From Streptomyces leeuwenhoekii (GTDB lineage: Bacteria; Actinomycetota; Actinomycetes; Streptomycetales; Streptomycetaceae): a stretch of DNA of 64,000 nucleotides. This document shows positions 9,141-18,542 of the stretch, in pieces. Both the position numbers and the translations under genes were made by a program. Under the pieces are notes generated by a model, which saw only the letters and a program-made list of their open reading frames with translations, was not told where the DNA came from and did not search any database. Location: positions 7,082,001 to 7,146,000 of the forward strand of contig NZ_LN831790.1 of the NCBI RefSeq assembly GCF_001013905.1, given 5' to 3'. Position 1 is the stretch's first letter. Every line of letters starts with the position of its first letter.

Positions 9141-10319
9141 TCAGCCCTCGTCCGGCACGGCGTCCGGACGCGCGTACGTACGGCCCTTCCAGGCCGCGCC
9201 CCGCCCCCGGTAGTGCCGCACGGCGGAGTCGACCGTCATCAGGAGATACAGCGACGCGGTGAACGGCAGCAGGGGAGCGAGCCACGGCGGCTGCCGGTAG
9301 TACCGCAGCATCGGCAGGTACGTTCCCGTCATCACCAGCCACGCCAGGCCGCCGAGGACCGCCGCCGCCGTATCGCCGGCGGCCGCGCCCGCGACGAGAG
9401 CCGCCGGCGGCACCAGATACACCAGCGCCAGCCCGGCGACCGTCCCGGCCAGCACGAGCGGATGGTGGCGCAACTGGGCGTAGGCGCTGCGCGACACCAT
9501 CCGCCACAGGTCGTGCAGCCGCGGATACGGGCGCACGCTGTCGACCCGCTCGGCCAGCCCCAGCCAGATGTGGCCCCCGCCGTCCTTGACGGCCCGCGCG
9601 AGCGCCACGTCGTCGATGACCGCGTGCCGGATCGCCTCCGGGACGCGCGCCCGGTCGGCGGCCTCGGCCCGCAGCAGCACGCAGCCGCCCGCCGCGGCGG
9701 CGGTCCGCGCGCTCTTCCGGCCGACCCGGCGGAACGGGTAGAGCTGCGCGAAGAAGTAGACGAAGGCCGGCACGACGAGCCGCTCCCACCGGCTGCGCAC
9801 CCGCAGCCGGGCCATCTGCGACACGAGGTCGAAGCCGCCGGTGCGGGCCGCCGCCACCAGATGGCGCAGGCTGTCCGGAGCGTGGGCGATGTCGGCGTCC
9901 GTCAGCAGCAGGTACTCGGGGGCACGCGCGCGTGCCAGCCCGATGCCGTGCCGGAGCGCCCACAGCTTGCCGGTCCAGCCCGCGGGCGGCTCACCGCCGG
10001 GCGAGTCCACCGTGAGCGGCAGTCCGCCGTGGCGCCGCGCCAGCGCGCGGGCGAGTTCCGCGGTGCCGTCCGAGCTGCCGTCGTCGATCAGGAAGACCTC
10101 CGCCCGCCCCGGGTAGTCCTGCGCGAGCAGCGACGGCAGGCTCGCCGGCAGGACCGCGGCCTCGTCGCGGGCCGGCACCACCACGCACACCGGCGGCCAC
10201 ACCGCCGGCTCCCGGCGCGGTGGCAGCCTGACGTCCGTGCGCCAGAAGAAGCCCTGGCCGAGCAGCAGCCACACCCATGCGGCGAGTGATACGGCAGCGG
10301 TCCACACAACGGCGCTCAC
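9141..10319 (-). CDS. HpnB-like (hopene-associated) glycosyltransferase, family 2
   Basis: 392 residues from the GTG at 10319. The start AAWVWLLLGQGFFWRTDVRL, then PPVCVVVPARDEAAVLPASL, FLIDDGSSDGTAELA, PPAGWTGKLWALRHG and LLTDADIAHAPDSL follow the order of the hopene-associated glycosyltransferase HpnB family. One N-terminal membrane helix and three C-terminal helices (LAGTVAGLALVYLVPPAALV onward) place it in the membrane. The GT2 nucleotide-sugar aspartates are in DDGSSD and DAD. HpnB is thought to act on hopanoid side chains, but no other hopanoid gene is in the window, so another lipid acceptor is possible. It is transcribed divergently from the racemase gene, with only 57 bp between the starts. 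Confidence 0.82.
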   Translation of the reverse strand: MSAVVWTAAVSLAAWVWLLLGQGFFWRTDVRLPPRREPAVWPPVCVVVPARDEAAVLPASLPSLLAQDYPGRAEVFLIDDGSSDGTAELARALARRHGGLPLTVDSPGGEPPAGWTGKLWALRHGIGLARARAPEYLLLTDADIAHAPDSLRHLVAAARTGGFDLVSQMARLRVRSRWERLVVPAFVYFFAQLYPFRRVGRKSARTAAAAGGCVLLRAEAADRARVPEAIRHAVIDDVALARAVKDGGGHIWLGLAERVDSVRPYPRLHDLWRMVSRSAYAQLRHHPLVLAGTVAGLALVYLVPPAALVAGAAAGDTAAAVLGGLAWLVMTGTYLPMLRYYRQPPWLAPLLPFTASLYLLMTVDSAVRHYRGRGAAWKGRTYARPDAVPDEG

Positions 10320-10376
10320 GTGCGCAGTCTGCCCCACGGGAGGGGCCGGGCGGGGCCCATCGTCTATCGTGGCCGG

Positions 10377-11162
10377 GTGAAGATCGCGCTCATGGACTCC
10401 GGAATCGGGCTGCTGGCGGCCACCGCCGCGGTGCGGCGTCTGCGACCCGACGCCGATCTCGTGCTCTCCCTGGACCCCGACGGGATGCCCTGGGGCCCGC
10501 GGACCCCCGAGGACCTGACGGAACGCGCCCTGGCCGTCGCCGAGGCCGCCGCCGCCCACCGGCCGGACGCCCTGATCGTCGGCTGCAACACGGCGACCGT
10601 GCACGCGCTGCCGACCCTGCGCGCCCGTCTCGAACCCGGCATTCCGGTCATCGGCACCGTTCCGGCGATCAAGCCCGCCGCGGCCGGCGGCGGCCCCGTC
10701 GCGATCTGGGCGACGCCCGCGACCACCGGCAGCCCCTACCAGCGCGGGCTCATCCGCGACTTCGCCGACGGCGTCCCGGTCGCCGAGGTGCCCTGCCCCG
10801 GACTCGCCGACGCCGTCGAACGCGCGGACGAGACGGCGATCGACGCCGCCGTCGCGGCGGCCGCCGCCCGGACCCCGGACGGAGTGACGACCGTCGTCCT
10901 GGGCTGCACCCACTACGAGCTCGTCGCCGAGCGCATCCGGGCCGCCGTGCAGCGCCCCGGCTCCCCGCCCCTCGTGCTGCACGGCTCCGCCGGGGCCGTC
11001 GCCGCCCAGGCGCTGCGCCGGATCGGTGCCCGGCCCGAGCCCGGCGCCCCGGCCGAGGGCGGCCTGACCGTGCTGCTCAGCGGACGGCCGGGCCCGCTGC
11101 CCGCCGCCGCCCTGGCCTACGAGGAAGGCCGGCTGCTGGAGGCCGCCGCCCCCGCCCGGTGA
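10377..11162 (+). CDS. Asp/Glu racemase superfamily protein (MurI-like)
   Basis: 261 residues from the GTG at 10377. KIALMDSGIGLLAATAAVRR is the family's N-terminal strand-loop (DSGxGG in MurI). The two catalytic cysteines are present in VGCNTATVHALP (Cys70) and LGCTHYELV (Cys177), the arrangement of glutamate racemases. MurI supplies D-glutamate for peptidoglycan. Compared with typical MurI, the N-terminal motif is DSGIGL rather than DSGVGG and the DxYxPYG motif is replaced by DPDGMPWGP, so this may be a paralogue rather than the housekeeping enzyme. Confidence 0.82.
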   Translation: MKIALMDSGIGLLAATAAVRRLRPDADLVLSLDPDGMPWGPRTPEDLTERALAVAEAAAAHRPDALIVGCNTATVHALPTLRARLEPGIPVIGTVPAIKPAAAGGGPVAIWATPATTGSPYQRGLIRDFADGVPVAEVPCPGLADAVERADETAIDAAVAAAAARTPDGVTTVVLGCTHYELVAERIRAAVQRPGSPPLVLHGSAGAVAAQALRRIGARPEPGAPAEGGLTVLLSGRPGPLPAAALAYEEGRLLEAAAPAR

Positions 11163-11267
11163 GCGGCGTGCCGCGGCCGTCCGCCCCGCGTGGGCGTGCG
11201 TCCGGCCGGCCCAGTCACCCTTCGCCACGCCGTACCCGCGCAGCGAAACCTGAGTAACCTCGTATCC

Positions 11268-11813
11268 ATGAGGGACCACCGCCACGGCGAGCACGCCCCG
11301 CCGCCCGACGTCTGGACCGGGCGGGCCACGAACCGGGTGCAGTGGCTGCTGGCGCTCATCGGCGCGGCGTGCCTGGCCCTGGGGATCGCCCTGGCCGTCG
11401 ACTCGGCGTGGGAGTCCGGGATCGCCCCCCTCGTCATGGCCGTCGTCGGCTGTATCGCGGCGGGCCTGCTGGTCCTCTTCGGCACGCTGGCCTTCGTCCA
11501 CGTGGCCCTCCGGGTCGACGAGGAGTGCCTGGAAGTGCGCTGCGGGCACATCGGCGTGCCCCGGCGGCGCATCCCGCTCTCCCATGTGGCGGGCGCGGAG
11601 TTCGCGCCGCACGTCACACCGCGCCACTGGGGCGGCTGGGGCTACCGCTGGCGTCCCGAGAAGGGCACCGCCGTCGTCGTCCGGCGCGGCGAAGGCATCG
11701 TCCTGCGCCTGTGGGACGGCCATACGTTCACGGTGACCGTGGACGACGCGGAGGCGGCCGTCCAGGTCATCAAGGACCGGCTGCGCCCGAAGGCGTCCGG
11801 CCCCGCCCATTGA
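11268..11813 (+). CDS. Two-helix membrane protein with PH-like domain
   Basis: 181 residues from the ATG at 11268. Two adjacent helices (VQWLLALIGAACLALGIALA and APLVMAVVGCIAAGLLVLFG) are followed by a cytoplasmic beta-rich domain (HVALRVDEECLEVRCG, RRIPLSHVAGAEFAP, GTAVVVRRGEGIVLRLWDG) resembling the bacterial PH-like domains found behind two-helix hairpins in actinobacteria. Function unknown. It is followed by lnt with a 119-bp gap and may share its transcript. Confidence 0.7.
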   Translation: MRDHRHGEHAPPPDVWTGRATNRVQWLLALIGAACLALGIALAVDSAWESGIAPLVMAVVGCIAAGLLVLFGTLAFVHVALRVDEECLEVRCGHIGVPRRRIPLSHVAGAEFAPHVTPRHWGGWGYRWRPEKGTAVVVRRGEGIVLRLWDGHTFTVTVDDAEAAVQVIKDRLRPKASGPAH

Positions 11814-11932
11814 GCCTTTCCGCGCCGCCCGCCCCGCCCGGCCGTGCGGGAGAACGTCGTCCGGCGCCCGCTTCCGCCCCCGGGGGAGACGGCGTTTGTC
11901 GGCCGCACAGGCACCCGCCGTACACTCCGGGA

Positions 11933-13543
11933 GTGACCGTCACCGCAACCTCCGTCGGCGAGCCGGACCGGCTGCGGTCGCGGACCGCGCGGGCGCCGCG
12001 CGTCCCGCGGCTCGCGCGCCTGATCCCCGCCGTCGCGGCCGCGCTCTCCGGAGCGCTGCTCTACGTCAGCTTCCCGCCCCGCACCCTGTGGTGGCTGGCC
12101 GTGCCGGCCTTCGCCGTGTTCGGGTGGGTGCTGCGCGGGGGCGGCTGGAAGGCGGGTCTCGGCCTCGGCTATCTCTTCGGGCTCGGATTCCTGCTGCCGC
12201 TGCTGGTGTGGACCGGTGTCGAGGTCGGCCCCGGCCCCTGGCTCGCCCTGGTGGCCATCGAGGCGGTCTTCGTCGCGCTGGTCGGCGCGGGGGTGGCGGC
12301 GGTGTCGAGACTGCCGGCCGCGCCGGTGTGGGCGGCGTCCCTGTGGACCGCCGGGGAAGCCGCACGCGCGCGCGTGCCCTTCGAGGGCTTCCCCTGGGGG
12401 AAGATCGCCTTCGGCCAGGCCGACGGGGTGTTCCTGCCGCTCGCGGCGGTGGGCGGCACCCCGCTGCTGGGGTTCGCGGTCGTCCTGTGCGGCTTCGGCC
12501 TGTACGACGTCGTACGCCTGGCGCTGCGGGCGCGCCGGACCCGCGCCGTGCGGCGGGGCACGGCGGCCGTGGCCCTGCTGAGCGTGGCCGTTCCGGTGGC
12601 GGGGGCCCTGGCCGCCCGGCCGCTGGTCACCGACGAGGCCGAGGACGGCACCGCCACCGTGGCCGTCGTCCAGGGCAACGTGCCGCGCGCGGGACTCGAC
12701 TTCAACGCCCAGCGACGGGCCGTACTCGACTACCACGCGCGCGAGACGGAGCGGCTGGCCGCCGCGGTCGAGGCCGGGGAGGTGGCGCGGCCCGACTTCG
12801 TGCTGTGGCCGGAGAACTCCTCCGACATCGACCCCTTCGCCAACGCCGACGCGCGCGCCGTGATCGACGCGGCGGTCCGGGCGATCGGCGCGCCCATCTC
12901 GGTCGGCGGCGTCGTGGAACGCGACGGGAGACTCTACAACGAGCAGATCCTCTGGGACCCGGCCAAGGGGCCCGTCGACACCTACGACAAGCGGCAGATC
13001 CAGCCGTTCGGCGAGTACCTCCCGCTGCGCTCGCTCATCGGCGCGATCAACAGCGAGTGGACCTCGATGGTCCGCCAGGACTTCAGCCGGGGCGACGACC
13101 CCGGGGTGTTCACCATGGACGGCACCCGGGTCGGCCTGGTCACCTGCTACGAGGCCGCCTTCGACTGGGCCGTGCGCTCCGAGGTCACCGACGGCGCCCA
13201 GATGATCTCCGTGCCCAGCAACAACGCGACGTTCGACCGCAGCGAGATGACCTACCAGCAGCTCGCCATGTCCCGCATCCGCGCGGTCGAGCACAGCCGG
13301 ACCGTCACCGTGCCGGTGACCAGCGGCGTCAGCGCGATCATCCTGCCCGACGGGCGGGTCACACAGAAGACCGGCATGTTCGTTCCCGGCTCCCTGGTGC
13401 AGGAGGTGCCCCTGCGCTCCTCGACGACGCCCGCCACCGAGCTGGGCGTCCTCCCGGAGATCGCCCTCGTCCTGGTGGCCGCGGGCGGGCTCGGCCGGGC
13501 GATCGGCGCGGGCGTGCGCGGGCGACGCGCCGGTGACGTGTAG
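11933..13543 (+). CDS. lnt: Apolipoprotein N-acyltransferase
   Basis: 536 residues from the GTG at 11933; the start is somewhat uncertain because no clear ribosome-binding site sits at ideal spacing. An N-terminal block of membrane helices (LIPAVAAALSGALLYVSFPP onward) precedes a periplasm-facing nitrilase domain. The catalytic triad is visible: Glu294 in LWPENSSDIDP, Lys353 in YDKRQIQPFGEYLPLR and Cys405 in LVTCYEAAFDW. SVPSNNATFDRSEMTYQQL and RAVEHSRTVTVPVTSG are also diagnostic. Lnt adds the third acyl chain to the N-terminal cysteine of lipoproteins. Streptomycetes carry one or more copies. Confidence 0.93.
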   Translation: MTVTATSVGEPDRLRSRTARAPRVPRLARLIPAVAAALSGALLYVSFPPRTLWWLAVPAFAVFGWVLRGGGWKAGLGLGYLFGLGFLLPLLVWTGVEVGPGPWLALVAIEAVFVALVGAGVAAVSRLPAAPVWAASLWTAGEAARARVPFEGFPWGKIAFGQADGVFLPLAAVGGTPLLGFAVVLCGFGLYDVVRLALRARRTRAVRRGTAAVALLSVAVPVAGALAARPLVTDEAEDGTATVAVVQGNVPRAGLDFNAQRRAVLDYHARETERLAAAVEAGEVARPDFVLWPENSSDIDPFANADARAVIDAAVRAIGAPISVGGVVERDGRLYNEQILWDPAKGPVDTYDKRQIQPFGEYLPLRSLIGAINSEWTSMVRQDFSRGDDPGVFTMDGTRVGLVTCYEAAFDWAVRSEVTDGAQMISVPSNNATFDRSEMTYQQLAMSRIRAVEHSRTVTVPVTSGVSAIILPDGRVTQKTGMFVPGSLVQEVPLRSSTTPATELGVLPEIALVLVAAGGLGRAIGAGVRGRRAGDV

Positions 13544-13611
13544 CCGTACGCCCGTCGCACGCCCCTTGCCGGTACGGGAGGTGGCCGAGACGGCCCCTTA
13601 AGGTCGGGCCC

Positions 13612-14091
13612 ATGGCTACTCCCGATTTCATCCGCGAGCTCCGCGCCTCGGCGGGGCACCAGTTGCTGTGGCTCCCCGGCGTCACCGCCCTCGTCTTCGA
13701 CGACCGGGGCAGGGTGCTGCTGAACCGCAGGTCCGACACCCGTCGGTGGTCGGTGATCGGCGGCATCCCGGAACCGGGGGAGCAGCCCGCCGCCTGCGCC
13801 GTGCGCGAGGTGTACGAGGAGACCGCGATCCGGTGCGCGGTCGAGCGGGTCGTCCTGGTCCAGGCACTCAGCCCGGTGACGTACGACAACGGTGACGTCT
13901 GCCAGTACATGGACATCACGTTCCGCTGCCGGGCCCTGGGGGGCGAGGCCCGGGTCAACGACGACGAGTCGCTGGAGGTGGGCTGGTTCGCGGTGGACGC
14001 GCTGCCGGACCTCCACGAGTTCGCGCTGTTCCGGATCAAGCAGGCCATGTCGGACGGGCCCACGTGGTTCGATGCCACCGATTTCGGCTGA
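13612..14091 (+). CDS. NUDIX hydrolase
   Basis: 159 residues. The Nudix box is near residues 43-66 (GGIPEPGEQPAACAVREVYE, then ETAI), with the REVYEE metal-binding glutamates intact. The residue after EET is Ala where Gly is more usual. VTALVFDDRGRVLLNRR precedes the box. WSVIGGIPEPGE and the ESLEVGWFAVDALPDL tail resemble actinobacterial ADP-ribose/NTP pyrophosphohydrolases. The substrate cannot be told from sequence. The gene lies 54 bp before the SDR gene. Confidence 0.9.
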   Translation: MATPDFIRELRASAGHQLLWLPGVTALVFDDRGRVLLNRRSDTRRWSVIGGIPEPGEQPAACAVREVYEETAIRCAVERVVLVQALSPVTYDNGDVCQYMDITFRCRALGGEARVNDDESLEVGWFAVDALPDLHEFALFRIKQAMSDGPTWFDATDFG

Positions 14092-14145
14092 ACTGTAGGG
14101 CGTGACCACATGGGGTGGGGCGTGAAGGCTGCCTAGGGTCGTGCC

Positions 14146-14946
14146 ATGACCTCGCCCAGTGCCCTTCCGGGACCCCAGGCCCCCGCCCTCGACCTCGGCG
14201 GCCGCACCGCACTCGTCACCGGCGCCGCCGGCGGTATCGGCCGCGCCTGCACACTGCGGCTGGCGGCCGCCGGGGCCAAGGTGAGAGCGGTCGACCGGGA
14301 CGCCGTCGGCCTCGAGGAGCTCGCCGGGCACGCCGGGGATCTGGCGGGCACCGTCGAGCCGCACGTCGTCGACCTGACCGACCTCGACGCCGCCGAGCTC
14401 ATCGCCGCCGGCACCGACGTCCTCGTCAACAACGCCGGGCTGCAACTGGTGCGACCGCTGGAGGACTTTCCCCCCGACGTCTTCCACACGGTCCTCACCG
14501 TGATGCTGGAGGCGCCGTTCCGGCTGATCCGCGGGGCCCTGCCCCACATGTACGGGCAGGGCTGGGGCCGCATCGTCAACGTGTCCTCCGTCCACGGACT
14601 GCGCGCCTCGCCCTACAAGGCGGCCTACGTGGCCGCCAAGCACGGGCTGGAAGGGCTGTCCAAGACCGCGGCCCTCGAGGGAGCCGCCCACGGAGTCACG
14701 TCGAACTGCGTGAACCCGGGCTACGTCCGCACCCCGCTGGTCGAGAAACAGCTCATCGACCAGTCGCGGGCGCACGGCCTGCCCGAGGACCGGGTCCTGA
14801 CCGACGTGCTGCTGCGCGACAGCGCTGTCAAGCGGCTCATCGAGCCGGAGGAGGTCGCCGAGGCCGTGGCGTACCTGTGCGGCCCGCAGGCGTCCTTCAT
14901 GACCGGCGCCTCGCTCGTCCTGGACGGCGGCTGGACGGCGCACTGA
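14146..14946 (+). CDS. 3-hydroxybutyrate dehydrogenase (SDR)
   Basis: 266 residues. Classical SDR: TGAAGGIG nucleotide loop (residues about 26-33), NNAG (LVNNAGLQLV), catalytic Ser in NVSSVHGLRASPYK, and Tyr161-x3-Lys165 in YVAAKHGLEGL. The text VHGLRASPYKAAYVAAKHGL with NCVNPGYVRTPLVEKQLIDQ is characteristic of D-beta-hydroxybutyrate dehydrogenases, which interconvert 3-hydroxybutyrate and acetoacetate with NAD. A PucR-type regulator follows on the same strand, and an organic-acid/proline-type MHS transporter converges from downstream. The three look like a small uptake-and-oxidation unit. Confidence 0.85.
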   Translation: MTSPSALPGPQAPALDLGGRTALVTGAAGGIGRACTLRLAAAGAKVRAVDRDAVGLEELAGHAGDLAGTVEPHVVDLTDLDAAELIAAGTDVLVNNAGLQLVRPLEDFPPDVFHTVLTVMLEAPFRLIRGALPHMYGQGWGRIVNVSSVHGLRASPYKAAYVAAKHGLEGLSKTAALEGAAHGVTSNCVNPGYVRTPLVEKQLIDQSRAHGLPEDRVLTDVLLRDSAVKRLIEPEEVAEAVAYLCGPQASFMTGASLVLDGGWTAH

Positions 14947-15028
14947 ACCCGGTGCGGCACCGGCCCCGGCCCGGGGGCCGCCGAGTTTTCCACAGGGCTG
15001 CCGCGGCGGCCCGCCGATGGGGAATCCT

Positions 15029-17125
15029 GTGACCATGTCCCGCGATCACGTGCAGTCCACCGAGCGCCCCGCCACCGCCGCCGGGGCGCCGGTCGGCGAC
15101 GGCGCCGCCACGGACCGCAGGCCCGCCGGTCCGGGGGAGGTCTCGGCGGGCGGTCCCGGCGGCTTCGGTCCCGCCCGCGCGGGCACGGCCGCGGCGGACG
15201 GGGCGGCGAGCGGCGCGAGGGACACGAACGGAGCCGCGGGGAGCACCGAGACGCCCTTCCTGGAGCTGCTGGCCCGAGGGGCGTCCGCCGACGCCTACGA
15301 GCAGCCGGTGCTGCTCGCCCGCGCCGAAGGCCGGCCGGCCGAGCGGATCGCCGCGCTGGAACACGCCAAACTGCTCGCCCTGCGGGTGCGCTCGGAGCTG
15401 GAGGGACGGCGCCGCCGGGAGGCCGAACTGTCCGCCCTCTTCGAGACCGCCCACGACCTGGCCGGACTGCGGGACGTGGACGCGGTCCTGCGGGCGATCG
15501 TGCAACGCGCCCGCTCCCTGCTCGGCACGGACGTGGCCTACCTCAGTCTCAACGACCCGGCCCGGGGCGACACCTACATGCGCGTGACCGAGGGATCGGT
15601 CTCGGCCCGCTTCCAGCAGCTACGCCTGGGCATGGGGGAGGGCCTGGGCGGCCTCGTCGCCCAGACCGCCCGCCCCTACGTCACCGACGACTACTTCAAG
15701 GACGGCCGCTTCCAGCACACGCCCACCATCGACGTCGCCGTACGCGACGAGGGGCTGGTGGCCATCCTCGGCGTCCCCCTGATGCTCGGGCACCACGTCA
15801 TCGGCGTGCTGTTCGCCGCCGACCGGCGGGCCCGGGTCTTCGAGCGGGAGCAGATCGCCCTCCTCGGTTCCTTCGCCGCCCTCGCCGCAGCGGCCATCGA
15901 CACCGCGAACCTGCTCACCGAGACCCGCTCCGCCCTGGCCGGCCTGGAACGGGCCAACGAGATCATCCGGGACCGCAGCGCCGTCATCGAACGCGCCTCC
16001 GACGTCCACGACCGCCTCGCCGAACTGGTCCTGCGCGGCGGCGGAGTGCACGACGTGGCCGCCGCGGTCTCCGAAGTCCTCGACGGCACCGTCGAGTTCA
16101 CCGAGGCCGGCGCCGCACCGGCCGACGCCCTGGAGGCGTCCCGCACCGAGGGGCACGCGGTGCGCCACGGCGACGACTGGATCGCAGCCGTCACCGCGGG
16201 CGGCGAACAGCTCGGCGCGCTCGTGCTGCGCGGCCACCCCGGACTCGACCCGGTCGACCAGCGCACCCTGGAACGGGCCGCGATGGTCACCTCGCTCCTG
16301 CTGCTCGCCCGCCGCTCCGCCGCCGAGGCCGAGCAACGCGTCCGGGGCGAGCTGCTCGACGACCTGCTCGACGCCCGCGACCGCGACCCGCGGCTGCTGC
16401 GCGACCGCGCCCGGCGGCTGGACGCCGACCTCGGCACCACCCACACCGTGCTCGCGGCCCGCCTCGACGGCCCCGCGACCGACGCCGACCAGGAGGCGGA
16501 CGCCCGCCGCCGCCTGTGGGCCGCCGCCTCCCACCTCGCCGCCACGAGACACGGCCTGGCCGCCGCCCGCGACGGCGGCACCGTCCTGCTGCTGCCCCTC
16601 GGCCCGGCCCAGACCGCCACCGAGGTGGCCCGCCGCACCGCCCGGCACCTGGGCGCGGCCGTCCACGAGGCGGTCACCGTCGGCGCCTCCGCCCCGGTCG
16701 AGGACCCGGCGGCCCACCCCGACGCCGTGGCCACCGCCTACGCGGAAGCCAGGCGCTGCCTGGAGGCCCTGCGGCTGCTCGGCCGCTCCGGGGACGGCGC
16801 CGCCGCCGAGGACTTCGGCTTTCTGGGTCTCCTCCTGGCCGGGGACGGCGACATCGCGGGCTTCGTCCACAGGACCATCGGCGAGGTCGTCGCCTACGAC
16901 GAACGCCGGGGAACGGAACTGCTGCGCACCCTGGAGGCGTACTTCGCCTGCGGCATGAGCCCCGCCCGCACCAAGAACGAGCTCCATGTCCACGTGAACA
17001 CGGTGGCACAGCGCCTGGAACGCGTCGGCCGTCTCCTGGGCGACGACTGGCAGAGCCCCGCCCGCGCCCTGGAGATACAGCTCGCCCTGCGCCTGCACCG
17101 CCTGTCGGCACCGGCACCGCGCTGA
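15029..17125 (+). CDS. GAF-domain PucR/CdaR-type transcriptional regulator
   Basis: 698 residues from the GTG at 15029; ATGs at 15017 and 15035 are alternatives, and GGGGAA lies 5 bases before the GTG. After a disordered Ala/Gly-rich N-terminus (about 80 residues), a coiled segment (RVRSELEGRRRREAELSALF) leads to a GAF domain (about 145-290: LLGTDVAYLSLND, GEGLGGLVAQTARPYVTDDY, VPLMLGHHVIGVLFAADR). The C-terminus carries the PucR/CdaR helix-turn-helix (ELLRTLEAYFACGMSPARTK, then NELHVHVNTVAQRLERV). Such proteins sense a small molecule and activate adjacent catabolic genes, here probably the hydroxybutyrate dehydrogenase and/or the MHS transporter. Confidence 0.85.
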   Translation: MTMSRDHVQSTERPATAAGAPVGDGAATDRRPAGPGEVSAGGPGGFGPARAGTAAADGAASGARDTNGAAGSTETPFLELLARGASADAYEQPVLLARAEGRPAERIAALEHAKLLALRVRSELEGRRRREAELSALFETAHDLAGLRDVDAVLRAIVQRARSLLGTDVAYLSLNDPARGDTYMRVTEGSVSARFQQLRLGMGEGLGGLVAQTARPYVTDDYFKDGRFQHTPTIDVAVRDEGLVAILGVPLMLGHHVIGVLFAADRRARVFEREQIALLGSFAALAAAAIDTANLLTETRSALAGLERANEIIRDRSAVIERASDVHDRLAELVLRGGGVHDVAAAVSEVLDGTVEFTEAGAAPADALEASRTEGHAVRHGDDWIAAVTAGGEQLGALVLRGHPGLDPVDQRTLERAAMVTSLLLLARRSAAEAEQRVRGELLDDLLDARDRDPRLLRDRARRLDADLGTTHTVLAARLDGPATDADQEADARRRLWAAASHLAATRHGLAAARDGGTVLLLPLGPAQTATEVARRTARHLGAAVHEAVTVGASAPVEDPAAHPDAVATAYAEARRCLEALRLLGRSGDGAAAEDFGFLGLLLAGDGDIAGFVHRTIGEVVAYDERRGTELLRTLEAYFACGMSPARTKNELHVHVNTVAQRLERVGRLLGDDWQSPARALEIQLALRLHRLSAPAPR

Positions 17126-17151
17126 CCCCCGTACGCGGGAGCGCACGGGGG
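17126..17151. terminator. Bidirectional hairpin between convergent genes
   Basis: CCCCCGT (17126-17132) pairs with ACGGGGG (17145-17151) in the 43-bp gap between the regulator and transporter stop codons. It can serve both strands. There is no U-run, as is common for actinomycete terminators. Confidence 0.5.
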
Positions 17152-17168
17152 CCGGACCCGGGCGCGGA

Positions 17169-18542
17169 TCACCTGGCGCGGGCGTCCTCCTTCCGGGACG
17201 CGGCCGGTGCGGTGCCGGCGCCGGACGCGACCTCGGCAAGGTCCCGGTGGCGGGTCTCCTTCCCCGCGGCCACGGCGACGACGGTCAGCACGGCCGCGGC
17301 GATCACGTACAGGGAGATCGGGGTGGAGCTGTCGTAGTCGGACAGCAGCGCGGTGGCGATCAGCGGCGCCGGGGCGCCCGCGGCGACCGAGGCGAACTGG
17401 GCTCCGATGGAGGCCCCGGAGTACCGCATCCGCGTGGCGAACATCTCGGAGAAGAACGCCGCCTGCGGCGCGTACATCGCCCCGTGCAGCACCAGGCCCA
17501 CGGTCACCGCCAGGAGCAGGCTGCCGAACTCCCCCGTGTCGATCAGCGCGAAGAACGGGAACATCCACAGGCCCACCCCGGCCGCGCCCAGCAGATACAC
17601 CGGACGCCGGCCGATCCGGTCCGACAACGCGCCCCAGGCCGGGATGACCGCGAAGTGCACGGCGGAGGCGATCAGCACCGCGTTCAGCGCCGTCTGCTTG
17701 GAGACGTCGGCCGAGGTGGTGGCGTAGACGAGGATGAAGGCGGTGATGACGTAGTAGCTGATGTTCTCCGCCATACGGGCGCCCATCGCGACCAGCACGT
17801 CGCGCCAGTGGTACCGCAGCACGGAGACGAGCGGCGTCCGCTCGTCCTGCGCGGACTTGGCCTCGGCGCGCTCCAGAGCCTGCTGGAACACGGGCGACTC
17901 GTCGACGGACAGACGGATCCACAGACCGACGATCACCAGGACCCCGGAGAGCAGGAACGGGATCCGCCAGCCCCAGTCGCCGAACGCCTCGTCCGACAGG
18001 AGGGCGGTCAGCAGGGACAGCACACCCGTCGCCAGCAACTGCCCCGCGGGCGCGCCGGTCTGCGGCCAGGAGGCCCAGAACCCGCGCCGCCGCGCGTCCC
18101 CGTGCTCCGACACCAGCAGCACCGCCCCGCCCCACTCACCACCGAGCGCGAACCCCTGGACCAGTCGCAGCACGGTCAGCAGCACGGGCGCGGCGGTCCC
18201 GATGGTCGCGTGCGTGGGCAGCAACCCGATCGCGAAGGTCGCCCCGCCCATCAGCAGCAGACTCAGCACCAGCAGCTTCTTACGCCCGAGCCGGTCGCCG
18301 TAGTGCCCGAACACCAGGGCGCCCAGGGGCCGGGCAGCGAACCCGACGGCGTACGTGAGGAACGACAGCAGCGTGCCGACCAGCGGATCGGAATCGGGAA
18401 AGAACAGCTTGTTGAAGACGAGCGCTGCGGCGGAACCGTACAGGAAGAAGTCGTACCACTCGATGGTGGTCCCGATGAGGCTGGCGGCGACGATGCGCTT
18501 GAGATTGGACGGGGCTGGGGGAGCGGTCGCGGGCGACGACAT
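17169..18542 (-). CDS. MFS transporter, metabolite:H+ symporter (MHS) family
   Basis: 457 residues from the ATG at 18542, with AGGAAG 9 bases upstream. Twelve membrane helices are recognisable. IGTTIEWYDFFLYGSAAALV is the MHS-family signature at helix 1, followed by the MFS loop GHYGDRLGRKKLL, RLVQGFALGGEWGGAVLLVS, and the second-half loop DRIGRRPVYLLG. Members import proline/betaine, citrate, shikimate or short organic acids with protons. Its position facing a hydroxybutyrate dehydrogenase and a PucR-type regulator suggests a short-chain hydroxy- or keto-acid substrate. Confidence 0.87.
   Translation of the reverse strand: MSSPATAPPAPSNLKRIVAASLIGTTIEWYDFFLYGSAAALVFNKLFFPDSDPLVGTLLSFLTYAVGFAARPLGALVFGHYGDRLGRKKLLVLSLLLMGGATFAIGLLPTHATIGTAAPVLLTVLRLVQGFALGGEWGGAVLLVSEHGDARRRGFWASWPQTGAPAGQLLATGVLSLLTALLSDEAFGDWGWRIPFLLSGVLVIVGLWIRLSVDESPVFQQALERAEAKSAQDERTPLVSVLRYHWRDVLVAMGARMAENISYYVITAFILVYATTSADVSKQTALNAVLIASAVHFAVIPAWGALSDRIGRRPVYLLGAAGVGLWMFPFFALIDTGEFGSLLLAVTVGLVLHGAMYAPQAAFFSEMFATRMRYSGASIGAQFASVAAGAPAPLIATALLSDYDSSTPISLYVIAAAVLTVVAVAAGKETRHRDLAEVASGAGTAPAASRKEDARAR

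Noticed and set aside
8922..10289. 455-codon plus-strand ORF opposite the glycosyltransferase
   Set aside because: It is a shadow of the minus-strand gene, which has clear GT2 motifs.
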